A DNA stretch of 64,000 nucleotides from UBA11606 sp965243715 (GTDB taxonomy: Bacteria; Actinomycetota; Acidimicrobiia; Acidimicrobiales; Aldehydirespiratoraceae), in NCBI GenBank assembly GCA_965243715.1, contig CBDEVU010000017.1:930001-994000 (forward strand), in the 5' to 3' direction. The notes under the pieces are model-generated. The model did no database searches. It was given only the letters and a program-made list of their open reading frames with translations, and was not told the origin of the DNA. This document shows positions 32,903 to 41,489 of the stretch, in pieces; within the stretch, counting starts at the first letter, position 1; the number at the start of each line of letters is the position of its first letter. The position numbers and the translations under genes were made by a program.

Positions 32903-34047
32903 AGCAGTCGGGGTTGAGCGATCAAATGAAGCGGGGCCTCGACGCCCCCATCTGTCTCACCTGGGAACTCACCTACGCCTGCAACCTCCAGTGCGTGCAT
33001 TGTTTGTCGTCGAGTGGCCGGCGCGATCCCCGCGAACTCACCACCTCCGAAGCAGAGGCCGTTATCGACGAACTCGAACGCATGCAGGTCTTCTACATCA
33101 ACATTGGTGGCGGCGAGCCAACGATCCGGCCTGACTTCTGGCATCTAGTCGAGTACGCCGTCGACCATGGGGTCGGTGTGAAGTTCTCCACGAACGGTTC
33201 AAGAATCGATGCCCAAGTCGCGCAGAGGTTAGCGGGGATGGACTACGTCGATGTCCAGATCTCGATCGACGGGGCCGACGCTGACACCAACGATCATGTC
33301 CGCGGGTTGGGATCGTTCGCTACGGCCCTTCAAGCAATGGATCACCTCTACGATGCTGGCTTCGGCGAGTTCAAGATCTCGGTGGTGATGACCCGTCATA
33401 ACATGGTCCAACTTGACGCCTTCGAGGATCTCGCCGACCGCTACGGCGCCCAACTTCGCCTTACCCGGTTCCGTCCGTCGGGCCGTGGCGCGGCAACCTG
33501 GCACGAGTTGCACCCCACAGATCAGCAACAACGCGACCTTTACCAGTGGCTGCTCGACCGTCCCAGCGTCCTCACCGGCGACTCTTTCTTTCACCTCTCG
33601 GCGCTCGGGGAAGCCCTGCCTGGCCTCAACCTGTGCGGAGCTGGTCGAGTCGTGTGTCTCATTGATCCCCTCGGCGATGTTTACGCCTGCCCGTTTGTGC
33701 TCCACGACGAGTTTTTCGCCGGATCAGTGCGCGACGTTGGCGGCTTCCAGAACGTGTGGCAGCGAAGCGAACTCTTCACGAACCTTCGCCAACCGCAATC
33801 CGCGGGGGCCTGCGCCTCGTGCGGGCTTTTCGACGCCTGTCAAGGGGGCTGTATGGCGGCCAAGTTCTTTACCGGTATCCCGCTTGATGGTCCGGACCCT
33901 GAGTGCGTGCTTGGGCACGGTGAACCTCTGGTGGCTGCGGCCGACGCCGCCCTGCTCCCCGAAGTGGGCAACGACCACAGTCGCACCAAGGTCACTCACA
34001 CCAAGGTCACGCGCACCAAGGTCACTCTCGGCCATAAACCTCGGTAG
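32899..34047 (+). CDS. mftC: Mycofactocin radical SAM maturase MftC
   Basis: A 382-residue radical SAM enzyme with the CxxxCxxC cluster motif CNLQCVHC (Cys 28, 32, 35), GGGEP at about 70-74 and a C-terminal SPASM region with CGAGR, CPF and CGLFDACQGGCMAAK. It performs the oxidative decarboxylation and Val-Tyr cross-linking of MftA. The GTG start at 32899 overlaps mftB. The last ~22 residues are an unusual tail with three TKVT units encoded by 15-base repeats. MftD lies beyond an opposite-strand gene. Confidence 0.95.
   Translation: MKQSGLSDQMKRGLDAPICLTWELTYACNLQCVHCLSSSGRRDPRELTTSEAEAVIDELERMQVFYINIGGGEPTIRPDFWHLVEYAVDHGVGVKFSTNGSRIDAQVAQRLAGMDYVDVQISIDGADADTNDHVRGLGSFATALQAMDHLYDAGFGEFKISVVMTRHNMVQLDAFEDLADRYGAQLRLTRFRPSGRGAATWHELHPTDQQQRDLYQWLLDRPSVLTGDSFFHLSALGEALPGLNLCGAGRVVCLIDPLGDVYACPFVLHDEFFAGSVRDVGGFQNVWQRSELFTNLRQPQSAGACASCGLFDACQGGCMAAKFFTGIPLDGPDPECVLGHGEPLVAAADAALLPEVGNDHSRTKVTHTKVTRTKVTLGHKPR
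33982..34029 (+). repeat. Three 15-base tandem repeats at the mftC 3' end
   Basis: Units start with ACCAAGGTCAC (about 33984, 33999 and 34014) and encode RTKVT-HTKVT-RTKVT. The copies are near-identical, which suggests recent slippage duplication inside a disordered C-terminal tail. Confidence 0.9.
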
Positions 34048-34064
34048 CTAGGGCCGTAAGGGTT

Positions 34065-34766
34065 CTAGTCGCGCACGAAGAGGCGTAGGACGAACCAAAA
34101 CAGGGTCATCACGGAGGCAAACAGGGCGAGCGAAGCGGCGACGTGGGCGTTGACGGGGTACCGGCGAATGATGCTCTGGGTTTGGTAGAGGATCGATCCC
34201 CCGGCCAGAGCGATCATGGCCACCGAGAACCACACCCCGAGGTTGAATCCGAACAGCACCGCACCGACGATCAAGACAATGGCCGCCACGCCGCCGAACA
34301 TGATCATGGGACGCAGGAACGACAAATCCTTGCGGGTGACGAAAGCGATGACGGAAAGGCCAATGAATCCAACCGCGGTGAGCAACGCCGCGGCGGCGAC
34401 ACTGGTGCCCGCGTCGCGAACATTGAAGGCGTAGTAGAGGAACGGGGCAAAGATCAGCGCTTCGAGGGTCGCCATGCCGAACAGCGCAACGTATTGCTTG
34501 CTCGGGTTCAGGAGGTCCGCCGCGGCCTTGCCAACGATCATTTGGCCCACCATGAACGCGCCGAGGATCAGCAGCCAAGCGAAGCCGCTTCTTGACACTA
34601 AGTTCCATATGGCTCGGGCGATGCCGGTGCTGAAGAAGAGGGCTTCGATGCCAACAAAGGCGGCGATTGCTCCCAAAAGGTGTTGGTAGACGCGGATGAT
34701 GAAATCGCCGCGCGTGGTTTCATCGAGTTGAATAACTGGTCGAAGATCGACATCGCTGTAAGACAC
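34065..34766 (-). CDS. Bax inhibitor-1/YccA family membrane protein
   Basis: A 233-residue protein with seven hydrophobic segments and the BI-1 pattern: FIIRVYQHLLGAIAAFVGIE, GMATLEALIFAPFLYYAF, SLFASVMTLFWFVLRLF-like end (LALFASVMTLFWFVLRLF) and TAVGFIGLSVIAF. A conserved Asp-rich C-terminal region is short. It is oriented against the mycofactocin genes and splits mftC from mftD. No functional connection is evident. Confidence 0.92.
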   Translation of the reverse strand: MSYSDVDLRPVIQLDETTRGDFIIRVYQHLLGAIAAFVGIEALFFSTGIARAIWNLVSRSGFAWLLILGAFMVGQMIVGKAAADLLNPSKQYVALFGMATLEALIFAPFLYYAFNVRDAGTSVAAAALLTAVGFIGLSVIAFVTRKDLSFLRPMIMFGGVAAIVLIVGAVLFGFNLGVWFSVAMIALAGGSILYQTQSIIRRYPVNAHVAASLALFASVMTLFWFVLRLFVRD

Positions 34767-34884
34767 GTTGGCTCCCTAACTGTTTCCTAGAACCATTCTA
34801 TCGCAACGATGAGCGCCTCGTTTGTCGCCCGACGTCCTGCTACCGGTACTCTCGGGGCGTCTAGTTCCCCGAAAGGTTTGGTCG

Positions 34885-36051
34885 ATGAGCAAAGCGTGGT
34901 TTGAGACGGTCGCTATTGCCCAACAACGGGCGAAGAAGCGACTGCCGAAGTCGGTATACGGCGCCCTAATCGCGGGTGCGGAGGCCGGAGTTTCGATGCG
35001 CGATAACAACAAGGCCTTCGACGAACTTGGTTTGCGACCGGTCACCGCGGGTCAATCGGCCGAACAGGCGATGGACACCGAGGTCATGGGGCAACCGCTC
35101 TCGATGCCAGTAATGATCTCCCCCACAGGAGCGCAAGCCGTTCATCCGCAGGGTGAGGTTGCCGTTGCTCGAGCTGCCGCGGCCCGCGGGGTGGCCATCG
35201 GGCTGAGTTCATTCGGAAGTAAGACAGTCGAAGAGGTATGTGCGGTCAGCTCGCAGACCTTCTTTCAGATATACTGGGCGGGCGATCGAGAGTCCATGGT
35301 TGCTCGCATGGAACGGGCCAAAGCGGCCGGTGTGGTGGGCATGATTTTGACCCTCGACTGGTCGTTCTCCCACGGCCGAGACTGGGGCAGTCCGCATATT
35401 CCGCAGTCCTTTGGGGTGAAGGAGTTGCTTCCTCACGTGGTCGAAAGCCTCGCCAAGCCCCGTTGGTGCCTATCGTGGTTGCGCCACGGCACGGTACCGC
35501 TGCTGCGGGTGCCTAATTTCGTTGACGCGGGCGAAGAAGCGCCGCTGTTCTTTGCCGCCTACGGCACGTGGATGATGACCCCGCCGCCGTCTTGGGACGA
35601 TGTTGCTTGGTTGCGTGAGCAGTGGGACGGTCCGTTTATGGTAAAGGGAATCGCCCGCGCTGATGAAGCCCGCCGTGCCGTTGATGCTGGCGCGACTTGC
35701 ATATCGGTATCGAACCACGGTGGTAACAACATCGATAGCGCCCCGGCTTCGATTCGAGTCTTGCCCGAAATCGCCGCCGCGGTCGGTAGCGATATTGAGA
35801 TCGTTCTCGACGGTGGTATCCGACGCGGGTCTGATGTGGTGAAGGCTTTGGCGCTGGGCGCCGATGCGGTGCTCATTGGTCGGGCCTATTTGTGGGGACT
35901 TGCCGCCAACGGTCAAGCCGGTGTCGAAAACGTCCTCGACGTTTTGCGTATGGGCATCGAAGCCACGATGCGCGGTATCGGCGTGGCGTCTATCGCTGAG
36001 TTGTCGCCCGCCGATATTGTGGTGCCAAGCGGATTTTCGCCACCACTCTAA
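34885..36051 (+). CDS. mftD: Mycofactocin flavoenzyme MftD
   Basis: A 388-residue FMN enzyme of the alpha-hydroxy-acid oxidase fold, which oxidises the MftC/MftE product (AHDP) to premycofactocin. Visible: SMPVMISPTGAQAVHPQGE, ILTLDW and VSNHGGNNIDSAP, then VLDGGIRRGSDVVKALALGA. The active-site His-Gly-Gly is followed by Asn-Asn, where lactate oxidases have Arg-Gln. ATG 34885 is set by GAAAGG eight bases upstream. It converges on a flavin amine oxidase with a 4-base overlap. Confidence 0.93.
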   Translation: MSKAWFETVAIAQQRAKKRLPKSVYGALIAGAEAGVSMRDNNKAFDELGLRPVTAGQSAEQAMDTEVMGQPLSMPVMISPTGAQAVHPQGEVAVARAAAARGVAIGLSSFGSKTVEEVCAVSSQTFFQIYWAGDRESMVARMERAKAAGVVGMILTLDWSFSHGRDWGSPHIPQSFGVKELLPHVVESLAKPRWCLSWLRHGTVPLLRVPNFVDAGEEAPLFFAAYGTWMMTPPPSWDDVAWLREQWDGPFMVKGIARADEARRAVDAGATCISVSNHGGNNIDSAPASIRVLPEIAAAVGSDIEIVLDGGIRRGSDVVKALALGADAVLIGRAYLWGLAANGQAGVENVLDVLRMGIEATMRGIGVASIAELSPADIVVPSGFSPPL

Positions 36052-37685
36052 ATCGCAACGGGAGCGCGCTCGTCCCAAACATCGCCCGGACCGGGGTTTG
36101 CCGCGGCGCTGATGGCGCCGTGTTGGGCCGCGATCCCCCACACGGCGTTGAGCGCGGTCTGCACCGCTCCTTCGGCCCAACCCGGAGTCCAGGACACGTC
36201 GTCTCCCGCGAGAAACATGCCGCGTTGGACACCCGGTAGGTCGGACTGCATGAAGTGGGAGTACATCCGGCGGTTGTAGCGGTAATGCCCAGGGAGCGCG
36301 CCCTTGAAAGCGCCGAGGAAGTCGGGGTCAGATTCCCACGACACCGTAATCGGTTCGCCGATGACATGGCTTCGGATATTGGCGTCGGGGTAGATCTTTT
36401 CCAGGGTTTCGAGGGCCAGTTGGGCACGCTCGCCCGCGGACTTCGTAAGCACCTTGGCGGCATCGGCCTCCCAAACGTAGGAGAGGCAAATCACCCCCGG
36501 TTGACTGGGGCCGTTGTCGAACAGGTAGGTGCCGCGCGTGTGGCGATCGGTGAGGGTCATCCCCATTAACGGTTGGCCGGTCTCGGGATGGCGGTCGTGC
36601 CAGAACGGACGATCAACCATGACGAAGGTCTTGGCCGATTGCATGTAGCGAGTGCGATCGAGCGCCATCCAGACGTCCTGACTAAACAGTGCTTCGTCGA
36701 CCTTAATGCTGGTGGTGAGGAGCCAACTTTGGGTTGCGACCAGAACCGCGGCGAAAGAGCGACTGACGCCATTGCGATCGACGACCTCTAGGCCGCTTCG
36801 TTCGTCGCGCCGAATTGTGGCGACCCCCGGGCGAGGCGCCCCGCTGTGTATCGAGTCGAGCGAAGTTCCGTCAGGCCAATGCGCTAGCGAGGGGGGTTGA
36901 TGGAGCCACAGGTTACGAACGACCTGCTCGGCCCCGCCGACGATGAGGTGCTGGTCCTCTTCGAAGGCGGCGAAGACCACCCGCAAAACTTCAAGCATTG
37001 AGTTAGAAAAGTCCGAATCCCATCCGCCTGTGCCGAAACCCACCTGCCCGAAGACTTCACGGTGACGGAAGCTAAGTTTCGAGAAGGCTTCCGAGGAGGC
37101 GATGAAGTCGTAGAACGTGCGCTCATCCCATTGATCGACGAGGCCAGCCCAGATGTTTTGGACCGCTTTGTGGTCTTTACCGCGCATGGCTTGTTGCATC
37201 CGAGAGAAGTCGGCGTGGTCTTCGAGGGATTGATCCCACGCCTCGGCGACCTCTCGGAAGAACGCGGGCAGATCGTCGAGTGTCTCGGCGTAGTGGGACT
37301 CTCCGCCGAGATCGATCACCGTGGTGGGGGCGGCAGGGGTCAACGGGTTCGGGAAGGGACGCGTGTCGAGACCGAGCTTGTCGACATAGTGAAAGAACGC
37401 CGTCGCCGACCGAGGGAATCGCATCCCGCCCAGTTCTGCAATGACGTCGTCCGCGGCGCCGAAACGCTGAGATCGAAGCCGACCCCCCATGCGGCCCGAC
37501 TCGTAGACGACGGGGCACAGGCCAAGTTTCATAAGCTCATGGGCCGCCACGATGCCAGCTAAGCCGCCGCCGACAACAGCGACCTCGCTTCCGTGGCTTT
37601 TGGCGGGCACCACGCCGAGTCCTGCGGGGTGGGTAAGCCAAGCGTGATAGTCGAAGGGGAAGTCGGGGCCAAACGCCGTAATCAT
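36048..37685 (-). CDS. Flavin-containing amine oxidase (tryptophan 2-monooxygenase-like)
   Basis: A 545-residue FAD protein. Rossmann motif VAVVGGGLAGIVAAHELMKLG with GGGLAG at about 39-44, GRMGGRLRSQRF and ELGGMRFPRSATAFFHY typical of IaaM/L-amino acid oxidases, and a C-terminal AGDDVSWTPGWAEGAVQTAL FAD-binding motif. The length matches IaaM-type enzymes. The most likely substrates are aromatic L-amino acids, but this is inference. It lies inside the mycofactocin locus, on the opposite strand, and is not a known Mft protein; the GMC enzyme MftG is not in the window. Confidence 0.82.
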   Translation of the reverse strand: MITAFGPDFPFDYHAWLTHPAGLGVVPAKSHGSEVAVVGGGLAGIVAAHELMKLGLCPVVYESGRMGGRLRSQRFGAADDVIAELGGMRFPRSATAFFHYVDKLGLDTRPFPNPLTPAAPTTVIDLGGESHYAETLDDLPAFFREVAEAWDQSLEDHADFSRMQQAMRGKDHKAVQNIWAGLVDQWDERTFYDFIASSEAFSKLSFRHREVFGQVGFGTGGWDSDFSNSMLEVLRVVFAAFEEDQHLIVGGAEQVVRNLWLHQPPSLAHWPDGTSLDSIHSGAPRPGVATIRRDERSGLEVVDRNGVSRSFAAVLVATQSWLLTTSIKVDEALFSQDVWMALDRTRYMQSAKTFVMVDRPFWHDRHPETGQPLMGMTLTDRHTRGTYLFDNGPSQPGVICLSYVWEADAAKVLTKSAGERAQLALETLEKIYPDANIRSHVIGEPITVSWESDPDFLGAFKGALPGHYRYNRRMYSHFMQSDLPGVQRGMFLAGDDVSWTPGWAEGAVQTALNAVWGIAAQHGAISAAANPGPGDVWDERAPVAI

Positions 37686-37746
37686 GCCGTGACGCTAACC
37701 CTACGGCTCGGCGGCGGGTGCCCGAGGGGCCAACTACCATCTCCTC

Positions 37747-38412
37747 GTGACCCGTCTGGCCGCGCTGCGCTCGCCCGAACTGCTGGGACGAGTCTGGACT
37801 TTGGTCATCCCTTTGGGCTCGACGGAGCAGCACGGCCCGCACTTGCCGCTCGATACCGACACCCGTATCGCCGTGGCTCTCGCGGCAGCTGCGGCGGGCC
37901 AGGTCGAAGGAGTATTGCTGGCCCCAGCGATCGCGATCGGGGCGGCAGGCGAGCACGCCGGATTCGCGGGCACGTTGTCGATCGGGACCGATGTTCTGGG
38001 CGATGCGATAGTGGAGATTGTGCGCACGGCCGGACCCGAGTTTGAGCGAATCGTGGTGGTGAACGGTCATGGCGGCAACCTTGATGCGGTACAGCGGGCG
38101 AAGAAAGTGTGTGCCTACGAGGGCCGCCCGATCGACGCTTGGCACGCCCGTCTCGACGACGGTGACTCCCACGCTGGCGAGTCTGAGACCTCAGTCATGC
38201 TGGCGATCGCACCCGCGGTAGTACAAATGGATCTGGCCGAACCTGGCGAGAAACGACCCTTTCGAGATGTCCTCCAAGAACTGCGTTCGGGCGGAGTGGC
38301 CGCCGTCAGCGAGAACGGAGTCCTCGGCGATCCGACCTGCGCCGACCCGCAACGCGGGCGAGCAATTTTTGACGGTTGGGTCGCCGAGATTGTCGCCCTT
38401 CTGCGACGATGA
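37747..38412 (+). CDS. mftE: Mycofactocin peptidase MftE (creatininase family)
   Basis: A 221-residue creatininase-fold peptidase with the metal-ligand motifs STEQHGPHLPLDTD, VVNGHGGNLDA and HAGESETSVML. It cuts the C-terminal Val-Tyr dipeptide moiety from modified MftA. The GTG start at 37747 follows CTCCTC, without a clear SD. It is divergent from the amine oxidase by 61 bases and is followed five bases later by the SDR gene. Length is near the usual ~230. Confidence 0.93.
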   Translation: MTRLAALRSPELLGRVWTLVIPLGSTEQHGPHLPLDTDTRIAVALAAAAAGQVEGVLLAPAIAIGAAGEHAGFAGTLSIGTDVLGDAIVEIVRTAGPEFERIVVVNGHGGNLDAVQRAKKVCAYEGRPIDAWHARLDDGDSHAGESETSVMLAIAPAVVQMDLAEPGEKRPFRDVLQELRSGGVAAVSENGVLGDPTCADPQRGRAIFDGWVAEIVALLRR

Positions 38413-38416
38413 CGCC

Positions 38417-39199
38417 ATGAGCTCACCCGTTGCCTTCGTCACTGGAGCCGGCCGAGGCATCGGCGCGGCGGCCGTGGCCGCGCTTGCCGCCCAAGGCTGG
38501 TCCGTCGTGGCGCTTGACTCCTGTCGACCGCATCCGTTGCTGGCCTATCCTTTGGCCACGGAGGCTGATCTTGACGGGGTCGTCAAGCGGTCTGCCCATA
38601 CCATCGGGGTGGTCGGCGATGTCACGCAACCCGCCGAACTCGCCGCGGCGGTCGAAACCACCCTCACAACCTTTGGCCGTCTCGATGCCGTTGTGTGCGC
38701 GGCGGGCGTCGTTGCGGGGGGTTCACCAGCGTGGGAGGTCACCGATGAAGAGTGGGCGGCCGTCATCAGCACCGATCTGACCGGCGTGTTCAACACGGTC
38801 AAGGCCTGCGTTTCGCACCTCCTTGCTGCCCCCGCCGGTCGAGTGGTTACCGTTGCCTCGGCGGCGGGTTCGCTCGGCCTTCGCCTTATGGCGCCGTATG
38901 CAGCGGCCAAGCACGGCGTCATTGGTTTCACCCGTTCGCTGGCGGCTGATCTGAGCGCCACGGGCGTCACAGCCAACGTCGTCAGCCCCGGCTCGACCGC
39001 TACCGCGGGCTTGGAGGAATCGGCGCGGATCTACGGCGTGGCGAGCACGGAGGATTTCGTTCGGTATCAAGAACCGCTGGGCCGACTGATTCAACCGGCA
39101 GAGGTGGCGGCGGCGATCGTGTGGCTGTGCGCGGCGTCGTCAGCGGCCATAACCGGCGCGGTGATCCCCGTTGACGGGGGGATGACCGCCACGCCCTAG
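38417..39199 (+). CDS. Mycofactocin-type SDR family oxidoreductase
   Basis: A 260-residue short-chain dehydrogenase. NAD motif TGAGRGIGAAAVA, catalytic Ser, YAAAKHG and PGSTATAG. The region after the second beta strand (ALDSCRPHPLLAYPLATEADLDGVVKR, in parts CRPHPLLAYPLATE) resembles the insertion in mycofactocin-coupled SDRs (YPLAT-x-EDL), which trap their NAD cofactor and use mycofactocin as acceptor. ATG 38417 lies five bases after mftE. The substrate is unknown. It converges on the APH-like gene with a 4-base overlap. Confidence 0.88.
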   Translation: MSSPVAFVTGAGRGIGAAAVAALAAQGWSVVALDSCRPHPLLAYPLATEADLDGVVKRSAHTIGVVGDVTQPAELAAAVETTLTTFGRLDAVVCAAGVVAGGSPAWEVTDEEWAAVISTDLTGVFNTVKACVSHLLAAPAGRVVTVASAAGSLGLRLMAPYAAAKHGVIGFTRSLAADLSATGVTANVVSPGSTATAGLEESARIYGVASTEDFVRYQEPLGRLIQPAEVAAAIVWLCAASSAAITGAVIPVDGGMTATP

Positions 39200-40293
39200 T
39201 CGGCTATCAACTCTTCGAGCAGACCTTTAAACATGAAGGCATCGTCTGGATCATCGGGCCACTCGTGGGTTCCGAAGTGAACGTTGCGGGTGTGGATCCG
39301 GCACATGATTATGGCGTGCCGCATCGCGTTGTAAGCCATCTCGAAACGCAGGTCGCCCACGTCGGTTCCGGTCAGTTCGCCGTACTGTTGGCGCCCGTCA
39401 GCTACCCCGAACAGGTCCGGGAGGGTTTCGAGGCCGCCGAGGCCCAGGAGGTACTCGAAGAAGCGGTGCATGAAGCACATCCAGCCGACGTCGAGGGCGG
39501 GTGGGGCGATGGCGGCCATTTCCCAGTCAAGAACCGCCACCGGGTCCGTGCCGTCGTTGGCGTACATGATGTTGCCGATCCGACTGTCGCCCCACGAGAT
39601 GGCGGCCGCTTGTTCCGCGGGCCAGTTGGCTTCCATCCAGTTGAAGGCTCGTTCGATGGCGGGGAAGCGCCGGCCCGCGTCGGTACACACCCATTCGTAG
39701 TACGTTCGCTGGTCGGCGATGTGTCGCCGCATGGGGGTATCGCCTGGCTGGTCAAACTCGAGAAAGTCGGCGCAGCCGTCGCTAATGTCGATGCCGTGTA
39801 CGCCCGCCAGTACGCCGAAGCTCGCTTTTTGCAGCTTCGCTCGGCCCTCAACTCCGAGGTCGACGACCCAGCCGCCGGTGGCGTAAGGCGCAATGTCGGG
39901 CGGGACCCGCCCTTCGACTTTGCGCATCACCAAGAACGGCACATCGAGATGGCTGGGGTCCAACTCCAGCCAGGCCAACTCTGGAACGGGTACCGTGCTG
40001 CGCTCGCCGATGAGTCCGATGAGCTGATACTGCCGTTTAAGGTCATAGGTCATGAGGGTCGGCACGTCGCCCGCGGCGGGCGCGAGGCGAGCGACGAACG
40101 ATCCGGCGTTGCCGTTCCAGGTTGCGTCAAAAAATAACGACTCACTGGACATGCCGTTGGCTTCCGGCGAACTCAGCGGGCCCACCGTGGCGTGGGGATC
40201 GTTGGTTCGGTGAGCTAGCCAGGCTTGTAGTCGTTGGCGGACCTCGGCTGGCGTCCGGCTCGTCTTGATTAGCTGAATTTCATCGTCGGACAT
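39196..40293 (-). CDS. APH-family phosphotransferase
   Basis: A 365-residue kinase-like protein of the choline kinase/aminoglycoside phosphotransferase fold (ACAD10-like). The loop ISWGDSRIGNIMY replaces the usual HGDxxxGN (His to Trp), and the metal-binding Asp is seen in AVLDWEMAAI. The N-terminal domain carries LRVGxMSSESL-like GMSSESLFFDATWNGN. It is probably a metabolite kinase, not a drug-resistance gene. On the opposite strand between the SDR and alcohol dehydrogenase genes. Confidence 0.82.
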   Translation of the reverse strand: MSDDEIQLIKTSRTPAEVRQRLQAWLAHRTNDPHATVGPLSSPEANGMSSESLFFDATWNGNAGSFVARLAPAAGDVPTLMTYDLKRQYQLIGLIGERSTVPVPELAWLELDPSHLDVPFLVMRKVEGRVPPDIAPYATGGWVVDLGVEGRAKLQKASFGVLAGVHGIDISDGCADFLEFDQPGDTPMRRHIADQRTYYEWVCTDAGRRFPAIERAFNWMEANWPAEQAAAISWGDSRIGNIMYANDGTDPVAVLDWEMAAIAPPALDVGWMCFMHRFFEYLLGLGGLETLPDLFGVADGRQQYGELTGTDVGDLRFEMAYNAMRHAIIMCRIHTRNVHFGTHEWPDDPDDAFMFKGLLEELIAD

Positions 40294-40376
40294 GGCAGCA
40301 ACGTAGTGCTGAACTGTTGTCGGGACCGACTTAGTGATACTTTGAGCGATATCCCCTATCCAGCAAAGGAATTACC

Positions 40377-41489
40377 ATGAAGACAAGAGCCGCTGTCCTA
40401 CGAGAAGTTGGTGCCGATTGGAGCGTTGAAGAGATCGAACTTGACGATCCCTTAGCGCGTGAGATTCTCGTTAAGACGCTGGCCGCGGGCATGTGCCACT
40501 CCGACGAGCATGCTCACGACGGCACCATGCCCGCCCCCTTCCCGTTCGTCGGTGGGCACGAAGGGGCGGGTGAAGTAATCGCGCTAGGCCCCGGCGTTAC
40601 CGAGTTCGAGGTCGGCGATCACGTTTGTTGTTCGTTCATTCCATCGTGCGGAAAGTGTCGCTGGTGCTCGTCGGGGCAGCAGAACCTTTGCGACCTAGGC
40701 GCCCAATTGTTGGAACCCGGGATGATCTCCGGCGGCTTTCGTCATCACGACGCCGACGGTAACGACATCAGCGCCCTGCTCAAACTGGGCACTTTCGCCG
40801 AGCACATGGTCTTGGGTGTCGACAGCGCGATCAAGATCCCTAAAGACGTTGCCCCCGGGCCCGCCGCTCTGGTGAGCTGTGGGGTCGCCACCGGCTACGG
40901 TGCGGCCGTCAACCGGGCGCCAGTCACTGCAGGCGACACGGTAGTCGTGGTTGGCTGCGGCGGACTGGGAACCGCAGCGATTCAGGGCGCCAAGCTCGCT
41001 GGCGCGAAAAATGTTATGGCCGTCGATCCGTCGGAGTTCAAGCGGGAGAGTGCGATGGAGTTCGGCGCGACCCACACCGCCCCGTCGATGGAAGAGGCCA
41101 TGGAGGCGGTCACCGAAATGACCGAAGGCGTCATGGCCGACAGCGTGATCCTCACGCCGAGTCGATTGACAGGCGACTTCATCGCCCCAGCCCAGTTCCT
41201 CACCCGCAAGGGCGGCTCGGTGGTGGCCACAGCGGTTGCTCCGGCCGAGCAAATGGATGTCCAACTCAACCTGTTCGGGTTCACGCTGATGAATCAGAAC
41301 CTCAAGGGTTGCCTGTTCGGCTCGGCTTCGCCCCGCAGCGAGATCCCGAGGCTGCTGTCGATGTATCAGGCCGGTCAGCTCAAACTCGACGAGATGATCA
41401 CCAAGACCTACACCCTCGATCAGATCAACGAGGGCTACGCCGACATGCTGGATCACAAGAACATTCGCGGGGTCATCACTTTTGCCTGA
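40377..41489 (+). CDS. NDMA-dependent-type zinc alcohol dehydrogenase (mycofactocin-associated)
   Basis: A 370-residue medium-chain dehydrogenase. Catalytic zinc ligands Cys (AGMCHSDEHAHDG), His-Glu (GGHEGAGEV) and Cys (VSCGVATG); structural zinc cluster CGKCRWCSSGQQNLC. Rossmann motif VVGCGGLGTAAIQGA. The pattern CHSDEHAHDG and GGFRHHDADG matches NDMA-dependent, mycofactocin-linked alcohol dehydrogenases, which hold NAD tightly and pass electrons to mycofactocin. AAAGGA eight bases before ATG 40377. It is followed directly by moxR (near-overlap) and so likely shares a transcript with the moxR-VWA pair. Confidence 0.9.
   Translation: MKTRAAVLREVGADWSVEEIELDDPLAREILVKTLAAGMCHSDEHAHDGTMPAPFPFVGGHEGAGEVIALGPGVTEFEVGDHVCCSFIPSCGKCRWCSSGQQNLCDLGAQLLEPGMISGGFRHHDADGNDISALLKLGTFAEHMVLGVDSAIKIPKDVAPGPAALVSCGVATGYGAAVNRAPVTAGDTVVVVGCGGLGTAAIQGAKLAGAKNVMAVDPSEFKRESAMEFGATHTAPSMEEAMEAVTEMTEGVMADSVILTPSRLTGDFIAPAQFLTRKGGSVVATAVAPAEQMDVQLNLFGFTLMNQNLKGCLFGSASPRSEIPRLLSMYQAGQLKLDEMITKTYTLDQINEGYADMLDHKNIRGVITFA

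Noticed and set aside
35470..36180. 236-codon minus-strand frame
   Set aside because: Mostly antisense to mftD and overlaps the amine oxidase end in another frame; Arg-rich shadow translation.
37747..38412. Creatininase proper (creatine metabolism)
   Set aside because: The gene sits in a mycofactocin locus and has the size and motifs of MftE; a peptidase role is more likely.
39196..40293. Aminoglycoside resistance gene
   Set aside because: The fold is APH-like, but the loop is SWGDSRIGN and the protein resembles broad metabolite kinases; no resistance context.
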